A stretch of DNA of 64,000 bases from JACKAQ01 sp020634975 [NCBI: Calditrichia bacterium]. Lineage in GTDB: Bacteria > Calditrichota > Calditrichia > RBG-13-44-9. Every line of letters begins with the position of its first letter. The stretch's first letter is position 1. This document shows positions 45,219 to 55,510 of the stretch, piece by piece. The notes beneath the pieces are model-generated. The model saw nothing but the letters and a program-made list of their open reading frames with translations. It had not been told where the DNA came from and ran no database searches. Position numbers and translations under genes: made by a program. The stretch lies in the NCBI GenBank assembly GCA_020634975.1, contig JACKAQ010000001.1, positions 558,001-622,000 on the forward strand, in the 5' to 3' direction.

Positions 45219-46307
45219 ATGAAACTGATTATCAAATATTGCGGATTTGCATCGCTGATATCGCTGTTTTGGCTGGCTTCGGCGATGGCACAAACCAGCT
45301 ATGGCATTTGGATCAGCGCTGCGGAATTACAGGAATTGCCCACCAGCGGCGCAGCGTGGAACAATCTGAAAAACGAAGCTGACAAATCCACCGGATCGCC
45401 GAATATTTCCAATCAGGACGACGATGTGAATGTTCGGGTGCTGGCAAAAGCGTTGGTTTACGCCCGAACCGGCGAAGCCAGCTATCGCAACGATGTAATT
45501 ACTGCCTGCATGGCTGCCATCGGCACGGAGCAGGGCGGGCGCACATTGGCGCTCGGTCGCGAACTGATTGCATATGTGCTCGCTGCTGATCTGGTCGGGC
45601 TACCATCTGCAGATAACCAGACATTCCGGGCGTATATCCGCGATATGTTGACCGAAACGCTCGATGGCAAAACCCTGATTTCTACTCATGAGGATCGCCC
45701 GAATAATTGGGGCACCCACTGCGGCGCAACCCGTGCCGCCATTGCTGCCTATCTCGGCGATACTGCAGAAATGGATCGCGCAGCACAGGTGATGAAAGGC
45801 TGGCTCGGCGATCGCACAAGCTATGCAGAATTTTCATATGGCGATCTTGCATGGCAGGCAAATCCGTCCAATCCGGTGGGCATCAACCCTGCCGGTGCAA
45901 CCAAAAACGGGCATTCCATCGACGGCGTGTTGCCGGATGACCAGCGTCGCGGGGGCGGATTTTCGTGGCCGCCGCCCAAAGAAAACTATGTGTGGGAAGG
46001 TTTGCAGGGCGCTATGGCAATGGCGGTTATCCTGCATCGCGCCGGTTACGATGTATGGAACTGGGAAAATCAGGCGTTGTTGCGCGCTGTCAAATGGCTG
46101 CACGAACAAGCTGATTTTCCTGCAACCGGCGATGATAACTGGGAACCATATATCGTAAATTATTATTATAATGAAAATTTTCCGACACAGTCCCCCACCA
46201 ACCCCGGTAAAAATGTCGGTTGGACAGACTGGACGCACAGCGGCTCCGGGAGCGGAAACGGCAATTTACCACCTTCGCCGCCGCAAAATGTCCGCGTTGT
46301 TAATTGA
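45219..46307 (+). CDS. Secreted alginate-lyase-like protein
   Basis: 362 residues with a signal peptide (1-24, ending SAMAQ). The body is an alpha/alpha-toroid of the alginate lyase superfamily, with 'NVRVLAKALVYARTGEASYRNDVI', 'RPNNWGTHCGATRAAIAAYLGD' (the substrate-binding NNWG region) and 'ENYVWEGLQGAMAMAVILHRAGYDVW'. The chain stops in 'LPPSPPQNVRVVN', which looks like the first strand of a fibronectin type III module that is not continued. There is no T9SS tail, unlike the other exported enzymes here. AGAGAGGAAAG precedes the ATG. Likely polysaccharide lyase; substrate not proven. Confidence 0.78.
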   Translation: MKLIIKYCGFASLISLFWLASAMAQTSYGIWISAAELQELPTSGAAWNNLKNEADKSTGSPNISNQDDDVNVRVLAKALVYARTGEASYRNDVITACMAAIGTEQGGRTLALGRELIAYVLAADLVGLPSADNQTFRAYIRDMLTETLDGKTLISTHEDRPNNWGTHCGATRAAIAAYLGDTAEMDRAAQVMKGWLGDRTSYAEFSYGDLAWQANPSNPVGINPAGATKNGHSIDGVLPDDQRRGGGFSWPPPKENYVWEGLQGAMAMAVILHRAGYDVWNWENQALLRAVKWLHEQADFPATGDDNWEPYIVNYYYNENFPTQSPTNPGKNVGWTDWTHSGSGSGNGNLPPSPPQNVRVVN

Positions 46308-46346
46308 TAACCGAAACTTCATCCCATCCCTAATATCAGCCACATT

Positions 46347-46376
46347 GCTCCGCCATTTTTGGCGGGGCATTTTTTT
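46347..46376 (+). terminator. Rho-independent terminator
   Basis: GCTCCGCCA (46347-46355) pairs with TGGCGGGGC (46360-46368; one G-T pair), followed by a T-run. It follows the lyase-like gene. Confidence 0.85.
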
Positions 46377-46580
46377 GTAACAACTATCCTACGAAACGAG
46401 TCGCAGTTTTCAAATTTTATCGTGGCATTTCTATTCATAGCTATTGATTTACAGCAATGTTATTGATATAATTGGTCTTCGAAAACGACATCCGATGACA
46501 AACTCAACTTGCTCTTCTGAATCTTTTCTCCCAGCTTTTGATCGGGTACAGATAAAATCAATAACCATCACGGTCAACCG

Positions 46581-49118
46581 GTGAATCAAAACCAGACATT
46601 TTTGCGGCAAATGTTGCCAATTCTTTCCATCTTTTTGGGGGGAATACTGCTTTTATGCTGCTCGAGAATGCTACCGAATGACGATTCACCGGAAGCAGCA
46701 AATGGCATACTTGATCTGCGACACTGGAATTTCGCCGAAAATCCTGCGCTGAATCTCAACGGCGAATATGCCTTTTACTGGCAACAGTTTGTGCCCCCCG
46801 ACAAAATCGACAGCGTGACGACTGAACCGGAATATGTATCCGTTCCCGACGATTGGAACTCCCGGAGAAGTCTTACGGATTTTGTTGAAGGACGCGGCTT
46901 TGCGACCTATCGGCTGCGCATTTTATTGCCACCCAATCCACCGAATTTATCCCTCAAATGTTACGATATTTCCAACGCCTATCGGTTATTTGTAAATGGC
47001 AAAAAGCTGCTCGCCATCGGGGAAGCCGGCACATCGCCGGAAACCAGCGTTCCGCGCTATCAGCCGCAAACTGTGGCAATGCCATCCGGCGAAACACAAT
47101 TGGATTTGGTATTTCACGTTTCCAATTTTCACCACCGGCGCGGCGGCATTTGGGAAGTTCTGCAAATAGGAACAACCGATCAACTGGCTGCGATGCAGGT
47201 GAAGCAGTATTTTTGGGATTTTTTTCTGCTCGGTAGTATTTTTATTATGGCACTGTATCATTGCGGGTTATTTGCGCTGCGGCGGGAAGCCCGTTCGCTC
47301 ATGTTTTTCGGGATATTCTGTTTTCTCATTTCCATTCGCCTGCTTTCCACCGAGGAAATTTATATTGTCCAACTGTTGCCAAATCTATCGTGGAGCAATG
47401 TGGTGCGGCTGGAATATCTCTCGCTTTATTTTGCTGTACCTGTGTTTGCGCGATTTTTGCGATCACTGTTTCGGGAGGAATTTCATCGCTATTTCATGAT
47501 ATTTTGCGATATTTTTGTTGGCATTTGCGTCATCATTGTGCTCTTTTTTCCGGTGTATTATTTTTCGTTTACCAGCCCGCTTTATCAAATATTTATGTTT
47601 TTTGCGTTGCTGTATGGTTTTCTGGTTCTCGTTCGCAGCACGCTTCACCAGCGCGAAAGTGCGCTGGCAATGTTGTTCGGTTACAGCATCATTTTTATTT
47701 CGGTTATCAACGATATATTGAATGTTAACAATGTTTTACACAACGGTGAATCAGTTGCTGTCGGGCTGTTTTTCTTCATTTTACTGCAATCATTTTTGTT
47801 AGCGGGACGCTATTCGCGTGCGATAAAAATGGTAGAAAAACAACGGGAGGCGCTCAAGCTGTCCAACCAACGCTACATCAACGAGCTGCACGAAAAACAA
47901 AAAACGCTGGAAGAAAAACGGATTCTGCAGGAAAAACTAACCCGTTCGCAAAAGCTGGAGGCGCTGGGCGTTTTAGCCAGCACTGTCGCACACGATTTGA
48001 ACAATATTCTCTCCGCGATGGTTATTTATCCCGAAATTGTTCGACTGCGGGTGGGAAAAGACGCGGACACCCGGACAGCACTTTCCCGGATAAAAGAAGC
48101 CGGATTGCGGGCATCGGCGATCATTCAGGATTTGCTCACTTTGGCGCGCCGGAGCGTGATGACGCTGAAACCGCTGAACCTCAACGACGTGGTAACCGAT
48201 TATATCGGCTCGCCGGAGCATCAGGTATTAAAAAAAGAACGCCCTGATATTGACTGCTTTTTTTTACAGGAGAAGAAGCTGGTAAACATTCTCGGATCGG
48301 AAATTCATCTCAAAAAAACACTGATGAATTTGATCCGTAATGCCGCAGAAGCACAGGAAAATGGCGGCGCAATTCGCATTACCACCCACAATTTGCATGC
48401 GGATGCGTCCGCCGCAAAACACCTGAATATTCCCGAAGGCACTTATGCGGTATTGCGCATCCGCGATGAAGGCGTGGGAATTTCCGCAAAAGATTTGCCG
48501 CATATTTTTGAACCGTTTTACTCAACCAAAAACCTCGGCAAAAGTGGCACGGGTTTGGGAATGAGCGTGGTTTGGGGCACTATGCAGGATCATCACGGGT
48601 TCGTCAAAGTTGAAAGCTCGCCAAATAAAGGATCAACGTTTTCACTGTTTTTTCCGGCAACCGGAGAGCAGCCGGAAACCACCGAAAACTGGATCACCGA
48701 GCCGTTCGAATTTTACCGTGGTAACGGCGAAACCATTTTGATTGTGGACGATTTGCCCGAACAGCGGCAAATGGCGCAGTTGATTATCAAGCAACTGCAC
48801 TATCGTCCGTTAATTGCCAAAAATGGCGACAGTGCCCTGCAACAAATTGCCGACAACACTGTGGATTTGGTGCTACTGGATTTGGTGCTGAGCAACAGCG
48901 AAAGCGGATTAACGGTATTCCGGAAAATTCAACAACTCAGCCCGGAGATTAAAATTATTATGCTCACTGGCAGTTCAGATGCCAAAAGTGTTACAAATAT
49001 GCAAATATCCGGCGTTCAGCACTACGTTTTCAAACCGTACACGGTTGAAAAATTGGGCGCGGCAATCCGCGAAGCACTGTATCCCGATGCCGGTAACGTT
49101 GCGCCCGGCACCGAATAA
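46581..49118 (+). CDS. Hybrid histidine kinase with 7TMR-DISM-type sensor
   Basis: 845 residues from a GTG; an ATG at 46611 is an alternative, and neither has a strong ribosome binding site. The N-terminus is hydrophobic with a lipobox-like LLLC. Residues about 40-205 are a periplasmic beta-rich domain (LDLRHWNFAENPALNLNGEYAFYW, DISMED2-like), about 215-410 seven membrane helices, then a coiled coil. HisKA has His in 'VAHDLNNILSAM'; HATPase has 'NLIRNAAEA', 'RDEGVGIS' and 'GTGLGMSVV'. The C-terminal receiver domain (about 715-835) has Asp in 'VDLVLLDLVLS'. All key residues are present. It probably senses carbohydrate or another extracellular ligand and sits beside the lyase-like gene. Confidence 0.9.
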   Translation: MNQNQTFLRQMLPILSIFLGGILLLCCSRMLPNDDSPEAANGILDLRHWNFAENPALNLNGEYAFYWQQFVPPDKIDSVTTEPEYVSVPDDWNSRRSLTDFVEGRGFATYRLRILLPPNPPNLSLKCYDISNAYRLFVNGKKLLAIGEAGTSPETSVPRYQPQTVAMPSGETQLDLVFHVSNFHHRRGGIWEVLQIGTTDQLAAMQVKQYFWDFFLLGSIFIMALYHCGLFALRREARSLMFFGIFCFLISIRLLSTEEIYIVQLLPNLSWSNVVRLEYLSLYFAVPVFARFLRSLFREEFHRYFMIFCDIFVGICVIIVLFFPVYYFSFTSPLYQIFMFFALLYGFLVLVRSTLHQRESALAMLFGYSIIFISVINDILNVNNVLHNGESVAVGLFFFILLQSFLLAGRYSRAIKMVEKQREALKLSNQRYINELHEKQKTLEEKRILQEKLTRSQKLEALGVLASTVAHDLNNILSAMVIYPEIVRLRVGKDADTRTALSRIKEAGLRASAIIQDLLTLARRSVMTLKPLNLNDVVTDYIGSPEHQVLKKERPDIDCFFLQEKKLVNILGSEIHLKKTLMNLIRNAAEAQENGGAIRITTHNLHADASAAKHLNIPEGTYAVLRIRDEGVGISAKDLPHIFEPFYSTKNLGKSGTGLGMSVVWGTMQDHHGFVKVESSPNKGSTFSLFFPATGEQPETTENWITEPFEFYRGNGETILIVDDLPEQRQMAQLIIKQLHYRPLIAKNGDSALQQIADNTVDLVLLDLVLSNSESGLTVFRKIQQLSPEIKIIMLTGSSDAKSVTNMQISGVQHYVFKPYTVEKLGAAIREALYPDAGNVAPGTE

Positions 49119-49189
49119 AAAAAAAGGCAGCGATTACAGGAACCGCCACCTTTTGTCTTACAGAATTAATTTTTCTAATTTTATATTTT

Positions 49190-52100
49190 TCAGGAAGTTG
49201 CGCCACCCAAATTCAGGTCTTTTTCATCCGCTACTGCAGCAGGTTCTGTTTCATCTTCTTCTGCACTAACCAGCATATCGCTGAAAATAAAGTAGAGCAC
49301 AGGCACAATCACCAGCGTAAGGGCTGTGGCAAACATCAATCCGAAAATCACTGCGATACCCATTCCGCTCCACCATTGCGAGCTTTCCGCACCAAACTGG
49401 ATGAATTTATCGATATTTCCGGTCATCAATCCAATAAAATCAATATTGATACCCATCGTCAACGGCACCAGCCCGAGAATGGTTGTAATTGCAGTTAAAA
49501 TAACCGGACGCAAACGGGTTTTGCCGCCTTCGATAATGGCTTCCAGTTTGGAGAAACCGCGTTCCCGTAGTTTTTGCACATAATCGATGAGCACGATGGC
49601 GTTGTTTACTACCACACCCGCCAGTGAAATCACACCGATGCCGGTCATAATGATGCCAAACGGACGACCGGTGATCAGCAGTCCGGCGAACACGCCAAAC
49701 AGCGAGAGCACCACAGACATCATGATTACAAACGGCAGCGTTATGGAGTTGAATTCCGCCACCAGCAATAGAAAAATCAGCAGCAGCGCAACGCCCAACG
49801 CTTTCACAAGAAATATCATATCCTTCATTTGCTCTTCGTTTTGCCCCGCAAAAGTAACCGTGTAGCCTTCCGGCATTTCAAATTTGGAAAGGCGCTCTTT
49901 TACTTCCTGCAGTACTTCCTGATCTTTACCGCCGAGTGCTTCTGCGGTAATCGTTACCACCCGGTCGCCACCAACGTGGTTGATGCTGCTCAATCCGGAT
50001 GCCAGTTCGATGGTCGCAAAATTGGCCAGTGGATAGTGAACACCTTCCTCAAAAATGGTCAGATTGAGAAGATCGTTGTAATTATTGCGGAAATTCTCAC
50101 CGAAGCGAACCGTGATGTCGTATTCATCCGTGCCAATGCGATAATCGGAGGCTTCCGTTCCGTTGACCGCCGTACGGATGGTGCTGGCGATTTTGGCGGT
50201 GTTCAGCCCGGCCAGCGCCGCTTTTTCCCGATCGATACGAATCTGGAGCTCCGGCTTACCTTTTTCGTAATCGTCTTTCAATTGGGTAATGTTGGGCACG
50301 TCCTGAATTTCGCGAATCATTTGAGCAGAAATTTTTGCCAGTTCGTTGAAATCGTCGCCCTTTATTTGCACTTCAACCGGTTTTCCGGTTGGCGGGCCAT
50401 CTTCCGGCTGAATAACATCGATGGATGCGCCGGGAATTCCCTTTACTTTCTGGGCAACCTGATCCAATGTTAAATATGAACTTTGGCTGCGTTCCCATTT
50501 ATCCTTTAAGTCTATGGTTACTCTGGCTTTATGCGAAGTGGTTCCGCCGCCGCCAAAGCTAACCACATCGCTCACCTGCCCGACATCGGCAACGTATGTT
50601 TCCAAATCCGGAGTGTCGGCAATGCGTTTTTCGATGATCTTGACGATTTCGTCGGTGGTTTCCAGCCGCGTTCCCAACGGCGCTTCCACATCTACCAGCA
50701 CCTGGCGCGGTTCTGATGCCGGGAAATATTCCGTCCCGCTGTTGAACATGATGAAAATAGCAATCATCGCAAAATAACCGATGACAGCCAAACTCACTGT
50801 TGTTTTGCGATATTGCAGCGCCCAGCGCAATGTTTTTTCGTATTCGGTAATCAGCATCCGCAATAACCGGTCACCGGGCAGACGGTTCATTTTTTCATCT
50901 ATTTTTATATAAGATGAGGCGAGAACCGGGTTAAAAATCAGCCCGACAAACAGCGAACACGCCAGCGTAATAATTAAGGTAATGGGAATCAGGCTCATAA
51001 ATTCGCCGATAATTCCCGGCCAAAACAGTAGCGGCAAAAATGCCATCAGCGTTGTTGCGGTGGAAACGACCACTGCCATTCCCACTTCTGCGGTGCCGTC
51101 TTTTGCGGCGCGCATCAGGGTTTTGCCCTCATCGTGGTGTCGATATATATTTTCGATGATCACAATGGCGTTATCCACCAACATCCCCAGCGCCAAAATG
51201 AGGCTGAACAGCACCATCATATTCAGGGTGTAACCCATCAGGCTGATCACCACAAACGAAATCAGCATCGATAGCGGAATGGCGATGCCCACCAGCAAAC
51301 CGTTGCGGGTGCCCATAAAAAAGTAGAGCACAAAAACCACCAGCAACAATCCCGCGATGATGTTGTTTTCCAAATCCCGCACCATATCGCGAATGTCTTC
51401 GGATTGGTCCAGCACAACCGTGTAATTGGTTTTTCCGGGAAAATGCGGTTTGGCTTTTTCCAGAATTTCTTTGGCTTTATCTGTAATATAAATAATGTTT
51501 TCGCCGCTGCGTTTGGAGATGGAAAGCGTAACGCTCGGATGGGTATTCAATCGCGAAAAGCTGCTTTCTTCCTTAAATCCGAAAAATACATCGGCGATGT
51601 CGTACAGATAAATCGGCGAGCCGTCTTTGGCTTTCACAACGATGTTGCGAATTTCATCCACCGAGCTGAATTCGCCCGGAACGCGCACTGTCCATTTTAG
51701 CGAGGTGCTTTTGGTTGATCCGCCCGGCAAGGTCATATTTTCATTTTGGATGGCTTTGATAACATCGTCCACACCCAAATTGTAATATTGCAACCGTGTC
51801 GGGTCTACATCAATTTTCACTTCGCGTTCCAGTCCGCCGGAAATGGTTACGTCCAGCACGCCGGGAATATCTTTGAATTTATCTTCCAGATCTTCCGCGA
51901 TATCCTTCAACCGGACCAGCGATTGCTCACCGCTGATGCTGACAATCATGATCGGAACCGATTCGAAGCTGAATTCCTGCACAATCGGGTCTTCCAGATC
52001 GGACGGTAAATCCGGCTTTGCCAGATCCACTTTTTCGCGAACCTTTCGCAGCGCTTCGTCCACTTCCATATCGGGCTCAAATTCCGCCTGAACACTGGCG

Positions 52101-52363
52101 TACCCCTCACTGGCAGAGGACGTTAATTTTTTTATTTTATTGATTTCTTTCAGTTTTTCTTCAATCGGCTGAATCACCAGCGTTTCCATATCTGCCGGAG
52201 AAACCCCAGGATACGGTGCTGCCACAAACACCAGCGGCTGTTTGATATCCGGAAAGGATTCCAGCGGCAAACTGATGTAAGAAACCAGCCCCATAATGGT
52301 GATGATGAACAGCAGCACATAAACGCTGTTTTTGGTTTTCAGCGCTGTGTTGGTTATTAGCAT
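49190..52363 (-). CDS. RND efflux transporter, inner-membrane pump (AcrB/HAE1-like)
   Basis: 1057 residues, normal for the family, with 12 membrane helices and two large periplasmic loops. The proton-relay region shows in 'GMLVDNAIVIIENIYRHHDEG', with the counterpart 'LAGVVVNNAIVLIDYVQKLRERG' in the second half. The N-terminal 'PLESFPDIKQPLVFVAAPYPGVSPADMETLVIQPIEE' is typical. A short acidic C-terminal tail follows the last helix. It works with the adaptor and TolC encoded immediately upstream; the substrate is unknown but probably hydrophobic or toxic compounds, given the TetR control. Confidence 0.95.
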   Translation of the reverse strand: MLITNTALKTKNSVYVLLFIITIMGLVSYISLPLESFPDIKQPLVFVAAPYPGVSPADMETLVIQPIEEKLKEINKIKKLTSSASEGYASVQAEFEPDMEVDEALRKVREKVDLAKPDLPSDLEDPIVQEFSFESVPIMIVSISGEQSLVRLKDIAEDLEDKFKDIPGVLDVTISGGLEREVKIDVDPTRLQYYNLGVDDVIKAIQNENMTLPGGSTKSTSLKWTVRVPGEFSSVDEIRNIVVKAKDGSPIYLYDIADVFFGFKEESSFSRLNTHPSVTLSISKRSGENIIYITDKAKEILEKAKPHFPGKTNYTVVLDQSEDIRDMVRDLENNIIAGLLLVVFVLYFFMGTRNGLLVGIAIPLSMLISFVVISLMGYTLNMMVLFSLILALGMLVDNAIVIIENIYRHHDEGKTLMRAAKDGTAEVGMAVVVSTATTLMAFLPLLFWPGIIGEFMSLIPITLIITLACSLFVGLIFNPVLASSYIKIDEKMNRLPGDRLLRMLITEYEKTLRWALQYRKTTVSLAVIGYFAMIAIFIMFNSGTEYFPASEPRQVLVDVEAPLGTRLETTDEIVKIIEKRIADTPDLETYVADVGQVSDVVSFGGGGTTSHKARVTIDLKDKWERSQSSYLTLDQVAQKVKGIPGASIDVIQPEDGPPTGKPVEVQIKGDDFNELAKISAQMIREIQDVPNITQLKDDYEKGKPELQIRIDREKAALAGLNTAKIASTIRTAVNGTEASDYRIGTDEYDITVRFGENFRNNYNDLLNLTIFEEGVHYPLANFATIELASGLSSINHVGGDRVVTITAEALGGKDQEVLQEVKERLSKFEMPEGYTVTFAGQNEEQMKDMIFLVKALGVALLLIFLLLVAEFNSITLPFVIMMSVVLSLFGVFAGLLITGRPFGIIMTGIGVISLAGVVVNNAIVLIDYVQKLRERGFSKLEAIIEGGKTRLRPVILTAITTILGLVPLTMGINIDFIGLMTGNIDKFIQFGAESSQWWSGMGIAVIFGLMFATALTLVIVPVLYFIFSDMLVSAEEDETEPAAVADEKDLNLGGATS

Positions 52364-52422
52364 AACAAATCCTGATACTTTAAGTGTTTTACAATATTCA
52401 ACTTAGCCATAGTAATGGGGAT

Positions 52423-53466
52423 TTAGTTGATCACTTCGATCGAGTCGCCGTCGGTCAATTCGCGATGCCCGACGTAAATCAATTGTTGTCCGGATTTCAG
52501 TCCGTTAACCATTACGTTATTCTGGTTGATTGCTTCCTGCTGAACGGCAACGCGTTTTGCAACCGCGCCATCTTTCACGAAAACATACCACCCTTTTTCC
52601 GATTCTACCAATGCATCCAGCGGCACAACAATCTGGTTTTCATGCGATTCACGAAGAATGCGCAAATTGGCAATCATCGCCGGCGCTAGTTTGCGCTCTT
52701 TATTTTGCATCGTTACTTCCACCGTAAACGTCCGGTTATTTGCCTCGATGCTGCGGGAAACAAAGGTCACTTTTGCATCGATTTTCATTTCCGGATAGGC
52801 ATCGAACGATACTTCAACCGGCGTTCCCACTTTGATGTCGCTCATAAACCGCTCCGCGACACCGGCGCGAACCCGCATCACTTCGTTATCGATAAATTCG
52901 AACATCGGGGACATCGGGTTTGCGTATGCACCCAAATCGTAATACCGGTCGTTGACCAATCCGTTCAACGGCGCTTTGATAAACAGCTTATCGTAACGGG
53001 CTTTCGCCAGATTGTAAGCTGCCTGCGCGGATTGCATCGTGTATGCCGCATTCAGATATTCATTTTCCGAAATCGCCCGTTTTTCATACAGCACGTTTTT
53101 ACTTTTGTGGTCCAGTTCCGCCTGTCGTAGCGCTGCTTCCGCCTGCTCATATTGAGCTTTAATGATATTATTTTCCAACACCGCAAGGGTTTCGCCGGCT
53201 TTGGCGTAGCTGCCTTTGTCTTTCAGAACTTTCAATAGCGTGCCGCCTTCTTCAACCATGATTTTTACATGGTTGCGGGCTTCCACTGTACCGGTAATCT
53301 GCAGATAATTTGCGAATGAAGCAGGTGCCAGCTTCATCACTTTTACCGGTGTTGTTTTCGCAGAAATAGTTGATGCACCGGCTTCGCTGGCTTCGCCTTC
53401 ACCGGAGCAACTGTTCAACACAACTGCTATCACTACAAGAGCGCTGAGGATAATCCATCGCTTCAT
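52423..53466 (-). CDS. RND periplasmic adaptor lipoprotein (MFP)
   Basis: 347 residues from the ATG at 53466 (MKRWIILSALVVIAVVLNSC), which has AAAGGA upstream; an earlier in-frame start adds 13 unconserved residues. LNSC is a lipobox. It has a barrel-sandwich (lipoyl-like) domain split by a coiled-coil hairpin at about 95-150, then beta-barrel and membrane-proximal domains. It bridges the RND pump and TolC. It lies between the two in the operon. Confidence 0.93.
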   Translation of the reverse strand: MKRWIILSALVVIAVVLNSCSGEGEASEAGASTISAKTTPVKVMKLAPASFANYLQITGTVEARNHVKIMVEEGGTLLKVLKDKGSYAKAGETLAVLENNIIKAQYEQAEAALRQAELDHKSKNVLYEKRAISENEYLNAAYTMQSAQAAYNLAKARYDKLFIKAPLNGLVNDRYYDLGAYANPMSPMFEFIDNEVMRVRAGVAERFMSDIKVGTPVEVSFDAYPEMKIDAKVTFVSRSIEANNRTFTVEVTMQNKERKLAPAMIANLRILRESHENQIVVPLDALVESEKGWYVFVKDGAVAKRVAVQQEAINQNNVMVNGLKSGQQLIYVGHRELTDGDSIEVIN

Positions 53467-53522
53467 AATTGCCATCCTTTGAAGAATTAAATAGTTGTTT
53501 TTCATTGATTTACTTTTTTTTA

Positions 53523-54842
53523 CTAATTAACAGATTCGCTGCCTGTTGCCAGTTCCCATTCAAAATAGGCCCGCAGATAATCGTAAATTGCCGAATAATA
53601 ATTGACCTGTGCCTGATCCAGCGCCACCCGGCTGTCTTTCAATTCCACCTGCGTGGAAAGCCCGTTATCCACCCGGGTTTGGGCAATTTCGAATGTGCGC
53701 CGGGCGGTGCTTACGGCAACTTCGTTGGCACGAATTCGCTGCATCGCCTCTTTGAGGCGCAACGCCAGATTTTCCAGCTCCACCTCAATATTGTCCTCCG
53801 CCAATTGGATGCGGGTGGTTACCCGATCCACATCTGCACTGGCGCGTCGTACATTTGCCACGCGATTGCCACCGGAAAATATGGGAATGTTCAGCGATAA
53901 ACCGATAATGTAGTTATCATTATCCTGCTCCAATTTAAACTGATCTGACGCTGCAGAATATGTGTAAGTGAACGAACCTTCCAGCGATGGGAAAAAATCC
54001 GCTTTTTGGGCAGATACATTTTTCTCTCGGAGCTTTTTTTCCCACAGCATTGCGTTGTAATCCGTCCGTTTTTCTTTGGCGTTTTCCACGGAAAATTCCG
54101 CCGGCATTGCCGGATAAGTAGCAAGCCCGCCATCCAGCGTCAATTCCTCGTTAATCGGCACACCAACGAGCACTTTCAATCCATTAAGTGCAGATTCGTA
54201 TTCCTGGCTTGCGCGATATGTTTGGGGAATGCTGATTTGCCAACGCACTTCAGCCTGCAACAAATCGTATTCCGATAATACGCCGGCATCAAATTTCGTT
54301 TTCAGGTTTTCGTAATTTTCCCGGGCGCTCACTTCGGAATCTTTGGCAACTTCCAGAACATTTTTCGCCAGCAGCACGCCGTAAAATGCGGTTTTCACCT
54401 GCATCATCACCTCTTGCCGGGTGCGTTCGTAGCTCAATTCCGTCATCCGGTCGAAGTATCGCGCCGCCTGAATTGCCATACCAACTTCAAAGCTGAACAA
54501 GGTTTGCCGCAACACTGCGTTCATCTGAAATTCGTTGCGAAACGACGCCTTAAAACTCTGACGGACTGTTTCGCCGGTTAGCGGATCAGGTGCTTCAAAG
54601 AAGAACAGATTTTCCTGTAAATTGCGATTGTATCCGGCATTCAGGCTAATTTCCGGCAATGCGCGGGAAAAAGCGCCCAGTTTTTCAGCAGAAGCTGTTT
54701 TCAAATCAGCTTTGGCTAACTGTATTTGTTTATTGTTTTGTTCTGCCAATTTCAAAATTTGGGTCAGATCGTATGATTCCGCCTGTGCACCGCCGATCAA
54801 AACGATCGCCGCAATCAACAGGCTCCAGGTACGGCTTGCCAT
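53523..54842 (-). CDS. TolC-family outer-membrane channel
   Basis: 439 residues with a signal peptide (1-21). Two repeated halves of long alpha-helical and beta segments are seen (LAEQNNKQIQLAKADLKTASAEKLGAFSRALPEISLNAGY; 'AFYGVLLAKNVLEVAKDSEVSARENYENLKTKFDAGVLSEYDLLQAEVRW' and its later counterpart near 360-430). This is the exit duct for the RND pump. Its ATG directly abuts the tetR stop, and its AAGGAG lies inside tetR. Confidence 0.93.
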   Translation of the reverse strand: MASRTWSLLIAAIVLIGGAQAESYDLTQILKLAEQNNKQIQLAKADLKTASAEKLGAFSRALPEISLNAGYNRNLQENLFFFEAPDPLTGETVRQSFKASFRNEFQMNAVLRQTLFSFEVGMAIQAARYFDRMTELSYERTRQEVMMQVKTAFYGVLLAKNVLEVAKDSEVSARENYENLKTKFDAGVLSEYDLLQAEVRWQISIPQTYRASQEYESALNGLKVLVGVPINEELTLDGGLATYPAMPAEFSVENAKEKRTDYNAMLWEKKLREKNVSAQKADFFPSLEGSFTYTYSAASDQFKLEQDNDNYIIGLSLNIPIFSGGNRVANVRRASADVDRVTTRIQLAEDNIEVELENLALRLKEAMQRIRANEVAVSTARRTFEIAQTRVDNGLSTQVELKDSRVALDQAQVNYYSAIYDYLRAYFEWELATGSESVN

Positions 54843-55445
54843 CTATATTCTCCTTGAAATTCCTTTGATAATAATTTCGTTAACTGTATGCATAATCGCT
54901 TCGCGCTCGTCGGGATTAAACACTTCAATCCAGTTGAGATTCACAAATTCCCGCATCAGCGCGATAGCAGAAACCACTGTATCCACATTTTCGAATTCGA
55001 AAATACCTTCGTTTTGACCGTCCACCAAAATCGTTTTCAGTTTTTCCATTACAATCGTTCTGATTTTCCCGATAATCGGATGCCCCAACGGCGAATGCTC
55101 CCACATGTATTGCGGACAATCCGCCAGCTTTTCGGCATACATTTTTTTCCCTTCATAAATCGCCTCGAAAAATCTCAGAATACGTTGATCCGCCGGGATT
55201 TCTTTGGGAATTTTAGATTCAATAAGATCAACAAATTCGATGGCTTCATCGAGCACGATTTCATTGAAAATATCTTCTTTACTTTTATAATAGTAATACA
55301 ACGTTGGTTTTGCGATATCGCATTGTCTGGCAATATCACTCATCGATGTTTTGCTGAATCCGAACCGAAAAAAAAGCTCTCTTGCAGCTTTTTTGATATA
55401 ATTTTTTTTATCGTTATCGCCGTTGTTGTGCATTGCATCTTTCAT
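54843..55445 (-). CDS. TetR-family repressor of the RND pump operon
   Basis: 200 residues. The N-terminal helix-turn-helix (about 12-58) is 'IKKAARELFFRFGFSKTSMSDIARQCDIAKPTLYYYYKSKEDIFNEIV'. The C-terminal ligand-binding helices are divergent, as usual. It is the first gene of tetR-tolC-MFP-RND; a promoter overlapped by an inverted repeat lies just upstream, consistent with autorepression of the operon relieved by a pump substrate. Confidence 0.9.
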   Translation of the reverse strand: MKDAMHNNGDNDKKNYIKKAARELFFRFGFSKTSMSDIARQCDIAKPTLYYYYKSKEDIFNEIVLDEAIEFVDLIESKIPKEIPADQRILRFFEAIYEGKKMYAEKLADCPQYMWEHSPLGHPIIGKIRTIVMEKLKTILVDGQNEGIFEFENVDTVVSAIALMREFVNLNWIEVFNPDEREAIMHTVNEIIIKGISRRI

Positions 55446-55488
55446 TTTTACAGATTTACCACTTTTTTCACAATTATTATTTTCGACT

Positions 55489-55510
55489 AATTTCGAAATC
55501 GGTCGAAATT
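55489..55510. promoter_or_regulatory. Candidate TetR operator
   Basis: AATTTCGA (55489-55496) and TCGAAATT (55503-55510) form a perfect 8-base inverted repeat with a six-base centre. It overlaps the -10 hexamer of the predicted tetR promoter and lies 44 bases from the tetR start. Confidence 0.6.

Noticed and set aside
49119-49189. Imperfect AAAAGG/CCTTTT hairpin between the converging hybrid kinase and RND genes.
   Set aside because: It may terminate transcription, but the stem has internal mismatches and a long loop, so it is not listed as a terminator.
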